DNA of 45,264 nt from Bacteroidota bacterium (GCA_947478465.1 CANJWH010000020.1:1-45264); one strand, 5' to 3'; shown: positions 1 through 8,264, numbered from the stretch's first letter. The notes: generated from the sequence alone by a model not told the origin. Translations and numbers: made by a program.

Positions 1-1
1 C

Positions 2-244
2 AAAGAAATTGACTTGCACGAAACACCTGAAGAATATACGGTGGCATTGAGATTTGGCGGCTATGCATCGGATGAAAAAATTGAGGAAGCTAAAAATGAA
101 TTGCAAAATCTGCTGAAACAGGCAGGAATAGCCGACAACGGAAATTTCCGTTACCTGGGTTACAATGCTCCCTGGGATTTTCTGTTTCGCAGAAATGAGA
201 TTGTTGTGGGCATAAGCAAAGAAATTGCAGACCGCGTAAATTGA
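2..244 (+). CDS. SOUL-family heme-binding-like protein, 3' end only
   Basis: The frame is open from the left edge to a TGA at 242-244, so only about the last 80 residues of the protein are present. The visible part carries the SOUL/HEBP C-terminal pattern: a P-E-E-Y-T-V-A strand, an R-F-G-G-Y-A-S-D turn, a helix, then Y-N-A-P-W-D-F-L-F-R-R-N-E followed by a final hydrophobic strand. SOUL proteins are small beta-barrel proteins, some of which bind heme or porphyrin; bacterial members are mostly uncharacterised. The TTG at 14 is internal, because the frame continues upstream of it, so it is not a start. Family call is by motif pattern only and the heme ligand region is outside the window. Confidence 0.75.
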   Translation, partial: KEIDLHETPEEYTVALRFGGYASDEKIEEAKNELQNLLKQAGIADNGNFRYLGYNAPWDFLFRRNEIVVGISKEIADRVN

Positions 245-274
245 TTTTCTTTGTAGCCGCTCAATAACTAAAAT

Positions 275-279
275 AGGAG
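275..279 (+). promoter_or_regulatory. Shine-Dalgarno-like AGGAG ahead of the 285 gene
   Basis: AGGAG lies five bases before the ATG at 285. This is notable because most starts in this window have no recognisable Shine-Dalgarno sequence, as is usual in Bacteroidota. It supports the ATG at 285 and fits translation coupled to the SOUL gene, whose stop is 40 bases upstream. Confidence 0.5.
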
Positions 280-284
280 TAACT

Positions 285-1046
285 ATGATAAAAGAAATTG
301 ACACCATCAACAGCGTAATTGAAGCTTATTTTATAAAGAATACAACGATAGAAATAATACCTGCCAAAGCATTAATGCCCGAGTTTATTGCTGCCGGTAT
401 TTTCAGGAAAGACATTAAAAACGGTAAACCGATAAGAGATATTTTAAGAGGTCTGAACGAGAGAGAGCAGCTGCAATTAATTCCCTACGTACATGCAGAG
501 AAGAATGGGATAGATACCTATTGGTATTTTATCCCTAAAGACGCTCCTAAGCCCACTACTTTATATAAACAGGAATCTATTTCAACTGCAAAGCAAACAG
601 CTGAGCAAGTCCGTTTGCAGAGTGATGAAACGTATGTAATAGATTTATGTGATACGGTGCTGAAACAAAAAGCCGACCGCCAAAAACGGTTTCCTTTTCT
701 TTTAGGAGATTTTCATAAAGACGGAATAACAAGAACCCAATTGCCTGTGGATGCTTATTACCAAGCTTTAAATCTGGTAATTGAATATAAAGAATCGCAG
801 CACCGTGAGGGTAATGATTTTTTTGATAAAACAAATGTTAAAACAGTAAGCGGAGTAAGCAGAGGGGAACAACGAAAAATATACGACCTACGCAGAGCGG
901 AAAAACTTCCCTTAAACGGCATTAAACTGATTGAACTGTCTTTTGATATTTTCAATTGCGATAATCAGCATAGGATTATCAGAAATCCGGAATGGGATTT
1001 AAAAGTAGTTGAAGACATTTTAAAGAAGGAGCAGATTGAATGCTGA
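285..1046 (+). CDS. Putative PD-(D/E)XK-like endonuclease-fold protein
   Basis: A 253-residue soluble protein of unknown function. The N-terminal half (about 1-95) has no motif I recognise. The C-terminal half (about 115-235) has the layout of a restriction-endonuclease-like fold: an R-F-P-F-L-L-G-D segment, then L-P-V-D-A-Y-Y ... L-N-L-V-I-E-Y-K-E-S-Q-H, which reads as D followed by E-x-K on the next strand, and an R-G-E-Q-R-K-I-Y-D-L-R-R helix. From family memory, this V-D-x-Y/W ... L-V-I/V-E-Y-x-E-x-Q-H plus R-G-E-Q-R pattern occurs in many uncharacterised bacterial proteins. No methylase or specificity subunit is beside it, so a classical restriction system is not supported. Possible roles are DNA repair or defence; this is inference. 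An AGGAG supports the chosen ATG. Confidence 0.5.
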   Translation: MIKEIDTINSVIEAYFIKNTTIEIIPAKALMPEFIAAGIFRKDIKNGKPIRDILRGLNEREQLQLIPYVHAEKNGIDTYWYFIPKDAPKPTTLYKQESISTAKQTAEQVRLQSDETYVIDLCDTVLKQKADRQKRFPFLLGDFHKDGITRTQLPVDAYYQALNLVIEYKESQHREGNDFFDKTNVKTVSGVSRGEQRKIYDLRRAEKLPLNGIKLIELSFDIFNCDNQHRIIRNPEWDLKVVEDILKKEQIEC

Positions 1047-1078
1047 ATTTTTAATAATTGCACTACCATTACAACCTG

Positions 1079-1843
1079 ATGCATAGCTGCTTTATACCTT
1101 TTATTGTTGAGCCTCCTGCCTCGCTTATACCCGAGCAGCTCAACAATCCTTTTGATATAAACACACCTGAGTTATGTAAACAGGCTGCAGCGCAGTTGCA
1201 GAATTTTATTATTAAACACCAACCCGCTTGGCTGCATAACTTCGGGTTGGATGAAACAAAACAAGGTGTTGCAAAAGGTAAGATGTTTGGTGTGCTGGTA
1301 GTAAAAAGCAAAGAAGGTAAGTTGGGTTATCTCTGCACCTTCTCAGGCAAAATGGCTGATGAACCTCATCCTCCGGTTTTTGTTCCTTCACTATTTGATA
1401 TTACAACTAATAATAATTTTATCAGCAAAGGAATGCGGGAACTCTCTGCTTTAGGCTATGCTGTAAAAGCATTGGAAGAAGAATCAAGAATTGATAATTT
1501 GCAGAAAATTAAAAAATTAAAAGAAGAAAGAAAATTGAAATCGATTTTGCTTCAACAGCAATTATTTGAGAGTTATAATTTCCTGAATACAAGAGGTGAA
1601 CTGAAAAACGTGTGTGCTGTTTTTGAAACAAATTCTGGCAAAGTTCCACCATCAGGAGCAGGTGAGTGTGCCGCTCCAAAACTTTTGCACTATGCGTTTA
1701 AGCATCACTTGAAGCCCCTTGCCATTGCCGAATTCTGGTGCGGCAAGGACTCCGGTGATAAAAAACACGGGCAGTATTATCCTCCCTGCACCGATAAGTG
1801 CGGACCCATACTTGGTTACATGCTCGAGTTGCCTTTAAGTTAA
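1079..1843 (+). CDS. Free-standing N-terminal domain of a large RluA-type pseudouridine synthase
   Basis: The 254-residue product matches the N-terminal extension of the large (about 550-residue) Bacteroidota/gammaproteobacterial RluA-like proteins. Visible marks are G-K-M-F-G-V-L-V-V ... G-Y-L-C-T-F-S-G-K, a charged helix (about 145-180), a L-F-E-S-Y-N-F-L-N motif, the hallmark P-P-S-G-A-G-E-C-A-A-P-K-L-L-H-Y-A, and a cysteine-bearing end Y-Y-P-P-C-T-D-K-C-G-P-I-L-G. In the full-length family the catalytic domain (G-R-L-D motif) follows immediately; here a stop comes 13 residues after the C-x-x-x-C and no catalytic domain lies in the following 130 bases in any plus frame. ATG 1079 was preferred over TTG 1058, since the latter directly follows an in-frame TAA. 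It may be a genuine split protein or a decayed one. Confidence 0.6.
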   Translation: MHSCFIPFIVEPPASLIPEQLNNPFDINTPELCKQAAAQLQNFIIKHQPAWLHNFGLDETKQGVAKGKMFGVLVVKSKEGKLGYLCTFSGKMADEPHPPVFVPSLFDITTNNNFISKGMRELSALGYAVKALEEESRIDNLQKIKKLKEERKLKSILLQQQLFESYNFLNTRGELKNVCAVFETNSGKVPPSGAGECAAPKLLHYAFKHHLKPLAIAEFWCGKDSGDKKHGQYYPPCTDKCGPILGYMLELPLS

Positions 1844-1902
1844 TACTAACAGGAGTAAAAAACTCATTTTAAAATGCAGAGTTTTCTATTGTACGAAATT
1901 TG

Positions 1903-1927
1903 AAACACAATATCTTTTGTGTTTTTT
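1903..1927 (+). terminator. AT-rich hairpin with T-run after the RluA-domain gene
   Basis: The arms AAACACAA (1903-1910) and TTGTGTTT (1917-1924) pair perfectly around a six-base loop and run into further T residues. It lies 60 bases after the stop at 1843 and 46 bases before the next start. The stem is short and AT-rich, so efficiency is uncertain. Confidence 0.4.
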
Positions 1928-1972
1928 CGTTTCAATATTAGAGCAAGTGTTAACTAGATTAATTTTTCGTAA

Positions 1973-2317
1973 ATGAACTACAAGGTTTATGTAATAGAGT
2001 TGCATAGGCGCGTGTTTACAGAAAATAAAAAGTTCCGCGATGCTAACCCACAGTTTAACGGAGTGTTGCAATGCCTTTATGTTGGTATGACCAGCAAAAC
2101 GCCCAAAGAACGTTTTGAACAGCACAAAACAGGTTATCGTAACTTGAAGGGGCATAAACTTTCGTCTAACATAGTTGAGAAGTATGGCTGGTATCTTCGT
2201 CCCAGCTTGTATGATCATTTAAATTTAAAACCAATGACCAAAGCTCAGGCACTTAAACTGGAAGCAAAACTGGCACTTGACCTACGCAGGCAAGGCTATG
2301 CGGTATGGTTTAATTGA
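1973..2317 (+). CDS. Small GIY-YIG-like nuclease-fold protein
   Basis: A 114-residue protein. The N-terminus reads Y-K-V-Y-V-I-E-L, and after an insertion C-L-Y-V-G-M-T-S-K-T-P-K-E-R-F-E-Q-H-K, a variant of the GIY-(10-11 residues)-YIG signature with the following arginine/histidine helix. The C-terminal part (L-R-P-x-L-Y-x-H-L-N, then L-E-A-K-L-A-L-D-L-R-R-Q-G-Y-A-V-W) is typical of a group of short uncharacterised bacterial proteins. I therefore infer a GIY-YIG-like fold; catalytic activity is not shown, and the metal-binding glutamate would have to be the E in the L-E-A-K-L helix. No partner domain (UvrC, homing endonuclease DNA-binding module) is attached. It stands alone between a hairpin and a long non-coding stretch. 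Confidence 0.55.
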   Translation: MNYKVYVIELHRRVFTENKKFRDANPQFNGVLQCLYVGMTSKTPKERFEQHKTGYRNLKGHKLSSNIVEKYGWYLRPSLYDHLNLKPMTKAQALKLEAKLALDLRRQGYAVWFN

Positions 2318-2537
2318 AATCGTGCAACGCACAAGAACAAAAAATTACCAGAAGCCGATTGTACAAGAAATCAATACAGCTACTTGCCTGTTTTGTCAAT
2401 GAGAAAATTATCATTGAGTAAGACCTTTCCTTTCCTTTTTTTAATCTTTTAGTTAGGTCTACAAATCTAAAATATTAACAATGTTATCTTCTTGTACTTC
2501 ATCAAACATCCGATGAGTTGTAGGATTTGTCATGTAG

Positions 2538-2557
2538 GAATAATTGTTGAATTATTC
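2538..2557. repeat. Perfect inverted repeat upstream of the 2643 gene
   Basis: GAATAATT (2538-2545) and AATTATTC (2550-2557) are exact reverse complements around GTTG. It is centred 95 bases before the ATG at 2643 and about 45 bases before the -7-like element, a place suited to an operator. The core TAATTGTTGAAT also occurs once upstream of gltA, on the strand gltA is read from. Confidence 0.4.
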
Positions 2558-2590
2558 TGCCCTAAATGTCACCATAAATAGAATATTAAC

Positions 2591-2598
2591 TAGGTTTG
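2591..2598 (+). promoter_or_regulatory. TAnnTTTG -7 element (TAGGTTTG) for the 2643 gene
   Basis: Exact match to the Bacteroidota primary sigma -7 consensus, 44 bases before the start. No TTTG is found at the expected distance upstream, so the -33 half is not supported. Confidence 0.35.
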
Positions 2599-2642
2599 CA
2601 ATGCATTAGTATTCATTTCATTAATTATAATAAAGTTGTATT

Positions 2643-5600
2643 ATGATAAGAACAAAACTCACTCTTTCATTGCTTTTTAGTTTTATTTCAATTCTTGCTT
2701 TCGGGCAGGTGCAGATGGTAACTGAAAACCAAACCGGTATTTCAAGAAGACTGCAATACGAAATAGATATGACCAAAGACCCGGCAACCGGTTATGTTCC
2801 CAAAGACAGATTGTTTGATGCATACCGTATTCGCAAAGACAGAGTTGATATATTCAATGCACAACAGACACGCTCAGGTTTTGCATGGGCAGAACGTGGT
2901 CCTTATGCTGATGCAGTTGGCCCGAGCAACGGTAACACCAGACCAGGAAATGGAAAAACTTCAGGAAGAGTTAGGGCTATCTGGGAAGATTTGAGTGATG
3001 CAAACACTGTTTGGGTAGGTGGTATTGATGGTGGTTTGTGGAAAACAACCAACATCAGTTCAAGCCCGGCAACATGGACTCCTGTAAATGATTTTTTCGG
3101 AAACCTTTCAGTTGCCAGTATTTGCCAAGACCCTTCCAACTATAACATTATGTATTTTGGAACAGGAGAAAAGGCCATTAATGCCGATGCTGTAAGAGGG
3201 GCAGGTCTTTGGGTAAGTTATGACCATGGTGTTACATGGGCAGTTATGAGCGGAACATCCAACTTCTGGAATGTAAGTAAAGTAGTTTGCGATGCAAGCG
3301 GAAACTTATACGTTGCCTGCAATTCAATTTCAAACAATTCAGGTTTGCAGCGCTATACCAAATCAACCGGAACATGGACTAACATCACCCCGTCTGGTCT
3401 TGACCCGCGCGTTCCGGATATAGAACTTAGCAGCACCGGAAGATTGCATGTTACCTGCGGTTATTATAATACGGCATCTGGCAGTTCAGGATATCGCTAT
3501 ACCGACAGCCCTTCAACTGTTACCAGTTCATCATGGACAAGTCCGGCTACCACTTTTACTACACAATATAATGTTGATTTAGCAAGTAACGGCAACACAC
3601 TCTATGCTTTGCCTTCTACTTCAGCATGGGAGGTTACTTCTATTTATAAATCTACCAACGGAGGAGCCAATTGGTCAGCTATTACCACACCTGCTTTTAC
3701 CAGCGGACAATCATGGTACAATATGGCAGTTGCGGTAGATCCTAGCAATTCTAACAATGTAATTGTTGGTGCACTGGATTGCTATAAAACAACAAATGGT
3801 GGAACCAGCTGGACAAAAATCAGCAACTGGGTAGGTACTACAGGACAATATGTACATGCCGATCAGCAGATTATTACCTGGAACACTGCAAATCGCGTGC
3901 TTGTAGGTTGTGATGGAGGAGTTCATTACTCAGCTGATGGCGGAACAACTTTTACAGATCGTAATCAGGGATTGAGAATAAAACAGTTTTACTCAGTAGC
4001 TATTAATCCTTCATCAACTAATTACTTTCTTGCAGGTGCACAGGATAATGGAGTGCATCAGATGAACGGAGCTGGTTTAACTACATCCGTAGAAGTAACC
4101 GGAGGTGACGGTGCTTTTGTACACATTGACCAGAATCAACCACAATATCAGTGGGGTTCTTATGTTTATAATCAGTACCGCAGAAGTACTAATACAGGCG
4201 GTTCATGGTCGTCAATCAATTATTCTTCTTCAGCAGGAAAATTCATTAACCCTACAGACTATGATGATGTAAGTAACATCATGTATTGCAGCGGAAATGC
4301 AGGTCAGTATGTACGTTGGAGCGATGCACAAAGTGGTTCAACTTTTACAGCAGTTACCATGAGCGGTTTGGGTTCAGGAAAGGTATCAGCAGTAACAGTT
4401 TCGCCTTACACTTCTAATACCGTGTTTTTTGGCGGAGGAGGAAGCGGAGTAACACCGTCTTTGATTAAAGCTACTAATGCAAACGCTACACCAACATTCA
4501 CTAGTATTATAGGGTCCGGAATGACAACAGCCAGCGCGAATATTTCGTGTATTGAACTGGGAACGAATGAGCAAAACATCATTGTAGTGTTTTCAAATTA
4601 TGGAGTAAATAATGTGTTTGTAACAACTAATGGAGGTTCATCATGGACAGCAGTTGACGGCAGTTTGCCGGATATGCCTGTAAGATGGGCAATGTTTTAT
4701 CCCGGTGATAATACAAAAGCCATTATTGCAACCGAAACAGGAATATGGCAAACGGCATTGCTGAACGGAGCATCAACCATATGGGAACCTGAAACATCTT
4801 TCCCTAATGTGCGTGTTGATATGTTACAGTATGCTAGTTCAGATGCAACAATAGCAGCGGCAACACATGGAAGAGGAATTTTTACAGCAACACTTACAGT
4901 AGGACCTACCTGCGGAACAGTTGCAGGACTTAATGCTTCTGCAATTGGTGATAATGTTGCAACTCTTGGCTGGTCAGCATTGTCAGGTGCATTGAACTAC
5001 GATGTAGATTATAAGCTGAACAGTTCATCCATCTGGTCAAATGCTGCAACAGCAACAACAAGTCTTTCGGTTGCACTAAACGGATTAACACAAGGTAGTC
5101 TATACGACTACCGTGTAAGAGCAAATTGCTCAGGTGCAACTGGTGCCTATGCTCAGTCTCAATTTACAACCACTGCACCGTTTGTGTGTAATGCGCCATC
5201 AGGTCTTGCTTCTAGTGCAATTGCCTCAAGCAGTGCAACGGTAAGCTGGACAGCAGTGAGCGGAGCAATAAGCTATGATGTTGACTATAAATTATCAACT
5301 GACGGAACGTGGACAAATGCAGTAACCGGAACGACTGGTACATCTTCAGGCATCAGTGGACTTGCAGCCAGTTCGATTTATGACTGGAGGGTTAAAACCA
5401 ATTGCAATGGCTCGGGTAGCGGATATAGTCAGGCGCAATTTACAACCACTGCACCTTTTGTGTGCGATGCACCTTCAAGTTTAGCTTCAAGTGCAATTAC
5501 TTCTGGCAGCGCAACAGTGAGTTGGACAGCCGTAAGCGGAGCAGTCAGCTATGATGTTGACTATAAATTAAATGCTAGCGGAACGTGGATAAATTCAATT

Positions 5601-6407
5601 ACAGGAACTACAAGCACATCAAGGAATATAACAGGACTTTCAGCAAGTTCTCTTTACGACTGGAGGGTAAAAACCAATTGCAGCGGTTCAGGCAGCGGAT
5701 ATAATCAGGCTCAGTTTACAACTGCAGCTGCAACTACTTGTCCAGGTGCATATGATGTTAGCACTAATGGAACCTATTCCGGTGCAGCGCTTATTCCATT
5801 TAATACCGATGTTTATGGTTTAATTAATGAAAGTGGAGATGTTGACTACTATAAGTTTGTTATTACCACAGGAGGAACAGCAACAATAACTTTAACAAAC
5901 CTTCCTGCAAATTACCAGTTGTATCTATATAGCGGTAATGGTACTTCGCAACTTGCTAGTTCTACAAACAGCGGAACCAACAACGAAACTATAACCAGAA
6001 CATATACTGCCGGCAATTATTATATTAAAGTAGCAGGAAGAAACAGCAGCAGCTATAATGCCTCAAATTGTTATACATTGAAAATTGCTTTAGGTACTGC
6101 TACAGAACAGGAGTTGCCAGGTGTTACAGTGCCTGAACTTACACCGGCAACTGATCCTCAGCCAGAATTTAGTGTGCAACTTTTCCCTAACCCCGTTGCA
6201 GATAATCTGACAGTTTATATGATTGGAGATAATAGCCGCAAGGATTTATCATTGTTTGATATCAGCGGTAGAATTATTTATTCTGAAATGATTACTGAAA
6301 TGTTTACTACACTTGATTTGCAAAGTCTTGCACACGGAATGTATATTGTTAAAATTACTCAACCTGATGGAAAACTTCTGCACAGCGAGAAGATTGTTAA
6401 AGAATAA
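2643..6407 (+). CDS. Large T9SS-exported beta-propeller / FN3 / PPC protein
   Basis: This 1254-residue protein is predicted to be secreted across both membranes. It has a signal peptide (M-I-R-T-K-L-T-L-S-L-L-F, cleavage near A-F-G-Q). Residues of about 60-750 form a sialidase/Vps10-type beta-propeller marked by repeated Asp-box turns (S-Y-D-H-G-V-T-W, S-T-N-G-G-A-N-W, T-T-N-G-G-T-S-W, S-A-D-G-G-T-T-F, T-T-N-G-G-S-S-W). Three fibronectin type III domains of about 92 residues follow (about 757-1030), then a PPC-like beta-sandwich (about 1031-1150, V-D-Y-Y-K-F ... G-N-Y-Y-I-K-V) and a C-terminal T9SS type A sorting domain (about 1176-1254; L-F-P-N-P-V, F-D-I-S-G-R, G-M-Y-I-V-K-I). Sialidase catalytic residues are not evident, so it is better read as a surface binding or scaffold protein than as an enzyme. 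It is monocistronic, with a terminator directly after. Confidence 0.85.
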   Translation: MIRTKLTLSLLFSFISILAFGQVQMVTENQTGISRRLQYEIDMTKDPATGYVPKDRLFDAYRIRKDRVDIFNAQQTRSGFAWAERGPYADAVGPSNGNTRPGNGKTSGRVRAIWEDLSDANTVWVGGIDGGLWKTTNISSSPATWTPVNDFFGNLSVASICQDPSNYNIMYFGTGEKAINADAVRGAGLWVSYDHGVTWAVMSGTSNFWNVSKVVCDASGNLYVACNSISNNSGLQRYTKSTGTWTNITPSGLDPRVPDIELSSTGRLHVTCGYYNTASGSSGYRYTDSPSTVTSSSWTSPATTFTTQYNVDLASNGNTLYALPSTSAWEVTSIYKSTNGGANWSAITTPAFTSGQSWYNMAVAVDPSNSNNVIVGALDCYKTTNGGTSWTKISNWVGTTGQYVHADQQIITWNTANRVLVGCDGGVHYSADGGTTFTDRNQGLRIKQFYSVAINPSSTNYFLAGAQDNGVHQMNGAGLTTSVEVTGGDGAFVHIDQNQPQYQWGSYVYNQYRRSTNTGGSWSSINYSSSAGKFINPTDYDDVSNIMYCSGNAGQYVRWSDAQSGSTFTAVTMSGLGSGKVSAVTVSPYTSNTVFFGGGGSGVTPSLIKATNANATPTFTSIIGSGMTTASANISCIELGTNEQNIIVVFSNYGVNNVFVTTNGGSSWTAVDGSLPDMPVRWAMFYPGDNTKAIIATETGIWQTALLNGASTIWEPETSFPNVRVDMLQYASSDATIAAATHGRGIFTATLTVGPTCGTVAGLNASAIGDNVATLGWSALSGALNYDVDYKLNSSSIWSNAATATTSLSVALNGLTQGSLYDYRVRANCSGATGAYAQSQFTTTAPFVCNAPSGLASSAIASSSATVSWTAVSGAISYDVDYKLSTDGTWTNAVTGTTGTSSGISGLAASSIYDWRVKTNCNGSGSGYSQAQFTTTAPFVCDAPSSLASSAITSGSATVSWTAVSGAVSYDVDYKLNASGTWINSITGTTSTSRNITGLSASSLYDWRVKTNCSGSGSGYNQAQFTTAAATTCPGAYDVSTNGTYSGAALIPFNTDVYGLINESGDVDYYKFVITTGGTATITLTNLPANYQLYLYSGNGTSQLASSTNSGTNNETITRTYTAGNYYIKVAGRNSSSYNASNCYTLKIALGTATEQELPGVTVPELTPATDPQPEFSVQLFPNPVADNLTVYMIGDNSRKDLSLFDISGRIIYSEMITEMFTTLDLQSLAHGMYIVKITQPDGKLLHSEKIVKE
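5163..5730 (+). repeat. Near-identical FN3 tandem repeats, 276-bp period
   Basis: The second and third FN3 modules of the large cargo are separated by exactly 276 bases (92 codons), measured from the shared TTTACAACCACTGCACC blocks at 5163 and 5439, and are very similar at DNA level, which suggests recent duplication. The first module (from about 4910) is more diverged. Confidence 0.7.
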
Positions 6408-6427
6408 TAGAATGTTTTGAATCCTTT

Positions 6428-6464
6428 AAAAGCCGTTCTGTATAATGCAGGACGGCTTTTTAAT
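6428..6464 (+). terminator. Rho-independent terminator after the large T9SS cargo
   Basis: AAAAGCCGTTCTG pairs with CAGGACGGCTTTT (one G-T pair) around a short loop, ending in a T-run. It starts about 20 bases after the stop at 6407. Confidence 0.8.
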
Positions 6465-6492
6465 TCTTTTCAAATCTTGAGTTAATTCTTTT

Positions 6493-6500
6493 TACCTTTG
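6493..6500 (+). promoter_or_regulatory. TAnnTTTG -7 element (TACCTTTG) for the 6521 gene
   Basis: Exact match to the Bacteroidota -7 consensus, 20 bases before the ATG at 6521 and just after the preceding terminator. The -33 half is weak. Confidence 0.5.
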
Positions 6501-6520
6501 TAAGCCTACAGCAAAATTTC

Positions 6521-7300
6521 ATGCTCAGAAAAATACCGGTTATTATTTTAATCCTTTTTGCAGCAACAACTGTTATTGCGCAGGTTGATAAAATGGAACC
6601 ACCTGCTGATACCTCCAACCTTGGTGATAAAGAAATTCTGATGAAGCATGAGTTTACTTTTGGCGCGCTTTTGCATAGCAATGGATGGGGAATAAACCTA
6701 CGCAGGGGCAAGCATAAAACGGCTAAACTGAAAAGGATGTGGGAACTGGACATTGTGAGCATGAAACATCCCAAAGAATTTAAATCGGTAAATCCGTATT
6801 TCGAAAATTCAAAAGGTTTTGTTTACGGTAAAATGAATACGTTTACCATTGGTAGAATTGGATATGGAGGTCAATGGGTAGTAGTTCACCGCCAAGACAG
6901 AAGAGGAGGAGGAGTTGAAATCCGCTCTCATGTTTACGGTGGACTTTCATTAGGTTTTGCAAAGCCAGTTTATCTTGAAATTCTGGTGCCAACCAATGTG
7001 CCTTTTGAGTTTAGTCTTTCCACCGAAAAGTACAACCCTGATAAACATTATATTGATAACATTTATGGTAAAGCTCCTTTTACCAAAGGTCTGGATCAGA
7101 TGAAAGTTTATCCCGGATTATATATAAAAGCAGGAATGAGTTTTGAATATGCATCGCGTCAGGATAATATAAAAGCCATAGAGGCTGGTATTGTGATTGA
7201 TGGCTATTACAAACAAATTCCTATTATGGCTTTTGCCGATAATCACCCTTATTTTATTTCTCTTTATATCGGAATTAATTTTGGAAAAAAGTGGTATTGA
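6521..7300 (+). CDS. Predicted outer-membrane beta-barrel protein next to lipA
   Basis: A 259-residue exported protein of unknown function. It starts with a signal peptide (M-L-R-K-I-P-V-I-I-L-I-L-F-A-A-T-T-V-I-A-Q). The mature part alternates polar and aromatic/glycine-rich strands (H-E-F-T-F-G-A-L-L-H-S-N-G-W-G-I-N-L, G-R-I-G-Y-G-G-Q-W) and ends Y-I-G-I-N-F-G-K-K-W-Y, which looks like an outer-membrane barrel with an aromatic-rich last strand. It is read eight bases ahead of lipA and probably shares its transcript, since no terminator or promoter is seen between them. I know no function for it; the lipA neighbourhood does not by itself imply a role in lipoylation. Confidence 0.55.
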   Translation: MLRKIPVIILILFAATTVIAQVDKMEPPADTSNLGDKEILMKHEFTFGALLHSNGWGINLRRGKHKTAKLKRMWELDIVSMKHPKEFKSVNPYFENSKGFVYGKMNTFTIGRIGYGGQWVVVHRQDRRGGGVEIRSHVYGGLSLGFAKPVYLEILVPTNVPFEFSLSTEKYNPDKHYIDNIYGKAPFTKGLDQMKVYPGLYIKAGMSFEYASRQDNIKAIEAGIVIDGYYKQIPIMAFADNHPYFISLYIGINFGKKWY

Positions 7301-7308
7301 TTGAATAA

Positions 7309-8163
7309 ATGATTACAGAAGAAAGAGTAAAAAAGCCCGATTGGTTGCGCGTAAAACTCCCCACAGGAGAAAGTTATCTTAAAGTACGCGAAATAGTAAG
7401 CAAACACAAGTTGCATACCATTTGCCAAAGCGGCAATTGTCCGAATATGGGCGAATGCTGGGGCGCAGGAACAGCAACATTTATGATATTGGGCAACATC
7501 TGTACTCGCTCCTGCGGCTTTTGTGCTGTTGCAACGGGAAGACCTTTGCCTGCCGACCCTGAAGAACCCAAGCGTGTTGCCGAATCAGTAAAACTGATGG
7601 GCGTTAAACACTGTGTTATTACATCCGTTGACCGCGATGAACTGAAAGATGGCGGCTCTGTAATCTGGGCAGAAACAATTAAAGAAATAAGAAAACAAAG
7701 CCCCACTACAACATTGGAAACATTAATTCCTGATTTTCGTGGTGACTGGGAAAACCTGCAACGGATTATAGATGTGGCGCCAGAAATAGTTTCGCATAAT
7801 ATGGAAACTGTTCGAAGACTTACTAAACAAGTACGTATACAAGCCAAATACGACCGCAGCCTTGAAGTACTGAAACGTTTGAAAAAGGGAGGCATGAGAA
7901 CCAAATCAGGAATAATGGTTGGTTTAGGCGAAAAGGAAGAGGAAGTGCTTGAAACTATGGACGATTTAATTAATGTTGGTTTGGATGTGCTTACTATAGG
8001 ACAATATTTACAACCTACACGTAAACATTTACCCGTACTAGAATTTGTAAAACCAGCTACATTTGAGATGTATAAAAAAGCAGGACTGGCAAAGGGTTTT
8101 CGCTATGTAGAAAGCGGTCCTCTGGTGCGTTCATCTTACCATGCCGAGAAACATTTATTCTGA
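7309..8163 (+). CDS. lipA: Lipoyl synthase
   Basis: LipA is a radical-SAM enzyme that inserts two sulfurs into protein-bound octanoyl groups to make lipoyl cofactors of pyruvate and 2-oxoglutarate dehydrogenases and the glycine cleavage system. Both iron-sulfur sites are visible: the auxiliary cluster cysteines C39, C44 and C50 (C-x4-C-x5-C) and the radical-SAM C65-x3-C69-x2-C72. The C-terminal R-S-S-Y-H-A, whose serine ligates the auxiliary cluster, is also present. At 284 residues it is near the usual size for Bacteroidota and slightly shorter than the E. coli protein at the N-terminus. No lipB lies in the window. It probably shares a transcript with the upstream membrane protein. Confidence 0.97.
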   Translation: MITEERVKKPDWLRVKLPTGESYLKVREIVSKHKLHTICQSGNCPNMGECWGAGTATFMILGNICTRSCGFCAVATGRPLPADPEEPKRVAESVKLMGVKHCVITSVDRDELKDGGSVIWAETIKEIRKQSPTTTLETLIPDFRGDWENLQRIIDVAPEIVSHNMETVRRLTKQVRIQAKYDRSLEVLKRLKKGGMRTKSGIMVGLGEKEEEVLETMDDLINVGLDVLTIGQYLQPTRKHLPVLEFVKPATFEMYKKAGLAKGFRYVESGPLVRSSYHAEKHLF

Positions 8164-8212
8164 TTAAATCCGAGAAGTTGCTTTTGACTTGTATAACAAT
8201 CGAAAAACTTGT

Positions 8213-8244
8213 TTTGGTTTATTCATAGCAAGCGAATATATTTG
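8213..8244 (+). promoter_or_regulatory. Bacteroidota-type promoter for the M43 protease
   Basis: TTTG (8213-8216), a 20-base spacer and TATATTTG (8237-8244) match both halves of the Bacteroidota primary promoter. It lies 20 bases before the ATG at 8265 and is the best-formed promoter in the window. Confidence 0.65.
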
Positions 8245-8264
8245 CCTTCCCTAAATTTAAAATA

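Larger units (their letters stand above)
2318..2642. other. Non-coding stretch upstream of the large T9SS cargo
   Basis: This 325-base AT-rich interval has no credible reading frame. It holds a perfect inverted repeat (2538-2557) and a TAGGTTTG that fits the Bacteroidota -7 consensus (2591-2598). Nothing else was recognised. Confidence 0.6.

Noticed and set aside
285..1046. Nuclease-like gene considered as part of a restriction-modification system
   Set aside because: No methyltransferase or specificity gene is visible in the window on either side.
7374..7904. 176-codon minus-strand frame across lipA
   Set aside because: Lies wholly opposite lipA, whose family signature residues are complete; no motif in the antisense product.
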